This document shows, in pieces, positions 60,519-64,000 of a stretch of DNA of 64,000 bases. How positions within the stretch are numbered: the stretch's first letter is position 1; every line of letters starts with the position of its first letter. The notes below the pieces were generated by a model, which had not been told where the DNA came from, made no database searches, and saw only the letters and a program-made list of their open reading frames with translations. The translations under genes and the position numbers were made by a program. Origin of the DNA: Heterocephalus glaber (lineage: Eukaryota; Chordata; Mammalia; Rodentia; Bathyergidae); contig NW_004624795.1 in assembly GCF_000247695.1 (NCBI RefSeq), forward strand, positions 10,277,012-10,341,011, in the 5' to 3' direction.

Positions 60519-60680
60519 GATTTTTTTTTTTTTTTTTTTTTGGAGACAGGGTCTCGTTCTGCATTTCAGGCAGGTCTTGAACTCACTATATAGCCCAGGC
60601 TGGCCCCAGACTCACAGCGATTCTCCTGCCTCAGCCTGCCTGCCAGTGCTGGGATTATAGGTGTGGGCTACCACACCCAG
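60519..60680 (-). repeat. B1-type SINE
   Basis: A 22-base T run, then ggagacagggtctcgttctg, ttgaactcactatatagccc, ctgcctcagcctgcctgcca, ataggtgtgggctaccacac. The aggcaggtcttgaactcact block followed by a second similar aggctggccccagactcaca block shows the internal duplication. Confidence 0.94.
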
Positions 60681-60819
60681 CAAGGAAGTACATTTGGGGA
60701 GAGCAAGCGGTTTTGGCCACTCCAACCTCTTGCTAAGGTGGAAAGTATAGCTAGTACACAGGGTATTTTTATTTTGTCTTTTAAAGGCAGGATAAAATGG
60801 TGAAAAAGAACATTCATGT

Positions 60820-60990
60820 TGAAGACAAGCAGACCTGGGTCCACATTCAGGTACTACTATGGTCATGTGTCCTTGAGTAGGTTATATACCTTCTCTGAGC
60901 CTCTGCTTATGTACAAGTTCTTAATAATGCCTTTCTCAATGTTTTTTGGATAAGATAGATGAAGCACTTCAGACATAGCATGCATTTAAT
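60820..60990 (+). repeat. MIR
   Basis: acaagcagacctgggtccac, gtgtccttgagtaggttata, taccttctctgagcctctgc follow the MIR core order. Confidence 0.8.
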
Positions 60991-61523
60991 AACTGTCTTA
61001 TGAACATTGGTTCCTACAGATTTAGATACATATTTTGCTACTGGAGTCCACCTTTTTGGGGGCTTAAACCAAGAGGGAGAAATAATAGATATAACTAGGA
61101 ACAAGCTTTGGCCCCTGGGGTTTGGTCCACAAAGTAGCCCCACAACATTACAAAGCTCTTGGGATCTGGAACCTGAGCCCTGCCACCAACTTGAGTTTTG
61201 TCGTAGCCTACTCTTCTTCTCTTTTGAACCACTTCTAGTCTATTTTCTGTTTTGAAGTCTCTCCAACTTACCTTATTTTCCAGATTTTGGGTGCATGAAG
61301 TTAGAGATGCCATACTAAAGTATTTCTAAGAAATTAACAAAGAAAAAAAGCAAGATCAGGCAGCTAGTCCACATATTAAAATGAAATGAAGATTAATTTC
61401 CAAGTGGAGAAATGAACATGTGCATGCTGTTTTGCGAGTATAACATTTTGCGTAGACCACTAAACTATTTGTGTGTGTATATGTGTGTGTTTCTTTCAAT
61501 GGCATTAATGTCAAACTACTTAG

Positions 61524-61700
61524 GAAGCCAAAGCTGTCGTTGAAGAAACAAGAGCTCTGCGAACTCGGATTCATCTTGCTGAAGCCGCACAGAGGCAGGC
61601 ACACGGAATGGAAATGGACTACGAAGAAGTGATCCGTCTGTTAGAGGGCGAGATTTCAGAGCTGAAGGCTCAGCTTGCTGATTATTCTGACCAAAATAAA
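61524..61700 (+). CDS. STXBP4: STXBP4 exon: main coiled-coil exon
   Basis: The acceptor ends aaactacttag and the donor is AAA followed by gtaagc. The exon encodes 59 codons (about residues 341-399) in phase 0 at both ends. It contains EETRALRTRIHLAEAAQRQ, then HGMEMDYEEVIRLLE and ELKAQLADYSDQNK. This is the most conserved stretch in the window; nearly every residue matches recalled mammalian sequences, apart from GEIS in place of AKIT/AEVS. The next exon of the family (continuing the coiled coil) was not found between 61701 and 64000 and should lie to the right. Confidence 0.96.
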
Positions 61701-62545
61701 GTAAGCAAAACAGTCTTCTCTCCTTGTTACCATGGTTTCCTTGCCCGTTGTCATGTATTCTGTTTTCATTTTCTTTTCATCTGCACTTCTAAACTAGGTC
61801 AGTGTTTGTCTTCTGTTCAGTGATAGGAGATGTGTCACGAGGAGGGTAAAGTGAAGGTTGTGATCCTGCCTTGATCTAGAGAGCTGTGGGAGCAAAAAGC
61901 TGGGTGCCCCAAATTCATTGGGTCATTGGTGGTCAACTATTGTCCAGTTCAGGCACTAAGTCCTATAACTATTTAACATTGATTACATTGGTTTTCTCCT
62001 TGTATTTCTGAACTTGCTGACTTGTCTTGTAGGGCTGGAAGAAGGAGTGTGTTTTATTCTTTGATTAGAGCAGTTAAAGAAGAATTTTTGCACAAGGGTC
62101 AAAATAATTAATAGGAAGAAACCAAGTCCGAATTTTTTCTTAATGTAGGGTGTACTAAATTAGGCTCTAGTAGAGGGTTCTCAATTTCAGTAGCCAAATA
62201 CTGAATGCTGTTCAGAAGACAATGCAAAGTTTTCTTTATACAAATTATTTTATTTATTATGTGATTTTTTTATTGTACATACTATATTCATTGACTAGCT
62301 TCCAAAACTATAGTAGACATATATTCTTAATTCAGTGAATTAAGATAGGAAAATGGATAAATTGAAATAGCTAACTTCTAACTTCATCAGGTTGTTCAGT
62401 TATAAATGTGAGTGGATCTAAACCAGTCAGCTTTTAAGAGAACATAAAGTGAATCTCAATAACTTATGAATATTTGATAAAGCATATAAAAGAATGAAAT
62501 TCTGCAAATATACCAAGTGAGAATAAAACTAGTTTTATTTGTGTT

Positions 62546-62642
62546 TTTTTGGGGGGGGGTTGTTTTTTTGGTTTCGGGGATCAAACTCAGGATCCTATGC
62601 TTGCAAGGCAGGCACAGTGACACTGAGCTGAATCCCCAGCCC
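62546..62642 (-). repeat. ID-type SINE with perfect target duplication
   Basis: ttggtttcggggatcaaact, atgcttgcaaggcaggcaca, ctgagctgaatccccagccc. T/G-rich tail with a nine-base G run on the left. The 14-base repeat taaaactagtttta is at 62524-62537 and 62643-62656. Confidence 0.94.
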
Positions 62643-63059
62643 TAAAACTAGTTTTAGAAAAGCAATATTTAGGAAAAACTCTAAAGATTTTTTTATTTAG
62701 CTCTTGAGAGTCCCTAGCATATTTCTCACATGTATTTACTTAAATCAGTTCCATAAGAAGGCTGAAGTTCCCATCTTCCTTTTATGACATCACAAGGGTA
62801 GAGGAAGTCATACTGAGAAAGTATTAACAGTTACAACTATCACATACATGTTCATTTTTGATCCAGAATTCACACTCTGAAAAAAAGAGATGTGACTGTT
62901 TTGTGTAATTTTAACCAGATTATGAAAATATTTTGGGAATTATCAAAATATTAAAAGTTCAGATTGTTTTTATAGCCATGCTTTTATTATTCATCATAAT
63001 TTTCTCTTATCTACTTGTTTGAGTTTTTTTTTTAAATTGACCTCTAGCTTAAGAAATAA

Positions 63060-63600
63060 AATATTGCAAAATACCTTTGAAGAATCGCAATGTCCATCTC
63101 CAGTTGCATTTCCTCCCTTGTCCCTTTGGGGACATTTTCTTGATAATTCAAAATTTTTAAATATACATGGATATATCCCTTAAAATATGGTATTTTTGAT
63201 TTGTCTATCAACTTTATATAAATATTAATATACTATATATACTATTGTAACCTTTTTTTTACTCAGTATTTTATGCTTTTTAGTTCATCTATTCAAAGTT
63301 TGTAGTTCACATCTTTTAAGTCCTTCTTTGTACTCCATTGCATAGATATACTACAGTATATTTCTTCATTCTGCATTCAATGGGCAGTCTACTTCTGTAT
63401 TCTTGTACTATAATTCTTGTTGCTAAAAACATTTTGGTACATATCTCCTCCTCCACATGTGTAGTGGTTACCTGCCAGTAGAATTGCTAGGTTGGATAAT
63501 TGTACCTTCAACTTTACAAGGAAATGCCTAATTATGTTTGAAAGTGTTGAAGTCAATTTCTACTCCCACCAGTAGCAAATGAGAAATACCATTCATCCCA
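63060..63600 (-). mobile_element. L1M 3' fragment, antisense
   Basis: ttgtactccattgcatagat, caatgggcagtctacttctg, gtagaattgctaggttggat, tttctactcccaccagtagc match the reverse of the L1 ORF2 end and 3' region in order. Confidence 0.75.
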
Positions 63601-64000
63601 CACTTTGCCAACCTTTTGTTTGCTTTTACTTTTAATTTTTATGAGACTGGTAGGTATAATAAGTGTTATATCAAGTTCCCTGGCTACTAATGACTTTGAG
63701 ACAGTGATGGGCTGGGACCAGTGGACGATTGCATGCATCTCCATGTTCAGTGACATCAGGTTGTTAGTTTGAAGTCAGCTTTGATCGAGATATTTATACT
63801 CCCAATCCTATAAACCGGGGCTTTGCTCCCCATCCCCCAACGCTCAATTGAGCATATATTTCTGTATTTCTTAGGCATTTGTATTTCTCTGTGAAATATC
63901 CCTTTGTGTCTTTTTGACCATGTTTTCCATTGAGGTTGTTTTTTTTTTGTATAGGTGTGTCAGTGATTCTTGTTACTTATCAATCCCTTATTAGGTTATA

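Larger units (their letters stand above)
37466..61523 (+). other. STXBP4 intron, 24 kb
   Basis: The largest intron, full of repeats listed separately: L1/HAL1-like (37900-40450), MIR (41098-41265), ID copies, an L2 piece (about 42240-42380), hAT-Charlie (42468-44770), B1 (45119-45253), L1M (47195-47410), MaLR (47905-48272), MIR (54690-54890), L2 (55197-56245), L1 (56290-59985), B1 (60519-60680) and MIR (60820-60990). No recognised feature in 40500-41090, 45270-47190, 48300-48650, 48810-49600, 49780-50500, 50640-53200, 53530-54680 or 60000-60510, apart from small runs. Confidence 0.75.
1232..61700 (+). other. STXBP4: STXBP4 (Synip) gene, internal part: ten coding exons, partial at both ends
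   Basis: Ten exons splice into one open frame of 383 codons matching syntaxin-binding protein 4 across its length. The mammalian protein is about 550 residues: N-terminal PDZ domain, linker, central coiled coil, C-terminal WW domain. In the known family, Synip binds syntaxin-4, restrains SNARE assembly with VAMP2 and is released on insulin/AKT2 signalling, which controls GLUT4 vesicle fusion; it has also been linked to p63 stability. If about 16 residues lie upstream, as in human and mouse, the window encodes roughly residues 17-399. The first exon(s), the last part of the coiled coil and the WW domain fall outside. All ten exons have consensus AG/GT ends and the phases agree at every junction. 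No internal stop or frameshift was seen, so the gene looks functional. Identification comes from recalled family sequence, not a search. Confidence 0.95.
61701..64000 (+). other. STXBP4 intron (5' part) to the window end
   Basis: It contains an ID SINE (62546-62642) and an L1M 3' region on - (about 63060-63600). From 61701 to 62520 and from 62660 to 63040 nothing recognised; 63600-64000 is unannotated. The next STXBP4 exon was not found. Confidence 0.75.

Noticed and set aside
11840..60990. Apparent strand bias of MIR copies toward the sense strand
   Set aside because: The best copies are all on +, but weaker reversed copies were found near 13575, 36270 and 53215, so bias reflects ease of recognition.
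200..62642. tRNA genes from A-box and B-box matches
   Set aside because: All such matches sit in ID-type SINEs with A tails and target duplications; none folds as a complete tRNA with a normal anticodon arm and acceptor stem as far as I can see.

Overview
This 64 kb window is AT-rich mammalian nuclear DNA, most likely from a rodent. The + strand carries ten consecutive internal coding exons of one gene, which I identify as STXBP4 (syntaxin-binding protein 4, Synip). The rodent assignment rests on many tRNA-derived ID-type SINEs (about 18 copies), 7SL-derived B1-type SINEs with an internal duplication, and one B1-ID dimer. These sit alongside general mammalian repeats: MIR, L2, MaLR LTRs, L1 and a hAT-Charlie transposon. 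The ID consensus ends in a GGTACC-A(n) tail. I saw no mouse-type B2/B4 and no squirrel-type ID tail. A castorimorph such as beaver is plausible, but that is only a guess.

Gene layout: exons lie at 1232-1364, 8592-8698, 8888-9104, 10186-10264, 15500-15591, 20814-20910, 23145-23236, 33799-33888, 37400-37465 and 61524-61700. All have AG acceptors and GT donors, and their phases join into one open frame of 383 codons. They encode the PDZ domain, an S/T/P-rich linker, a helical module resembling an EF-hand pair, and most of the coiled coil. The short N-terminal exon(s), the end of the coiled coil and the C-terminal WW domain must lie outside the window. No other functional gene was found on either strand.

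Region by region: 1-1.2 kb is upstream intron with L1 pieces and an ID SINE. The PDZ exons occupy 1.2-9.1 kb, separated by a 7.2 kb intron that holds a good CTCF-type motif, a B1, L2-like pieces, a small CpG-enriched patch and a MaLR LTR. The linker exons span 10-21 kb, with a likely solo ERV LTR near 18.6-19.2 kb. The 23.2-33.8 kb intron is mostly a decayed antisense L1 with inserted LTRs; it also contains a short protein-like open frame behind a splice-acceptor-like site (29766-29893) that could be an alternative terminal exon. The 24 kb intron 37.5-61.5 kb carries an ancient L1/HAL1-like element, an end-to-end hAT-Charlie copy with a ruined transposase, a MaLR LTR, an L2, and a sense L1 that keeps its 5' region but lacks its 3' end.

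Functionally the window is one transcription unit whose introns are packed with retroposons. The points most worth checking are the cryptic exon, the CTCF-like site, the Charlie copy, the B1-ID dimer that moved as one unit, and the 5'-complete, 3'-truncated L1.
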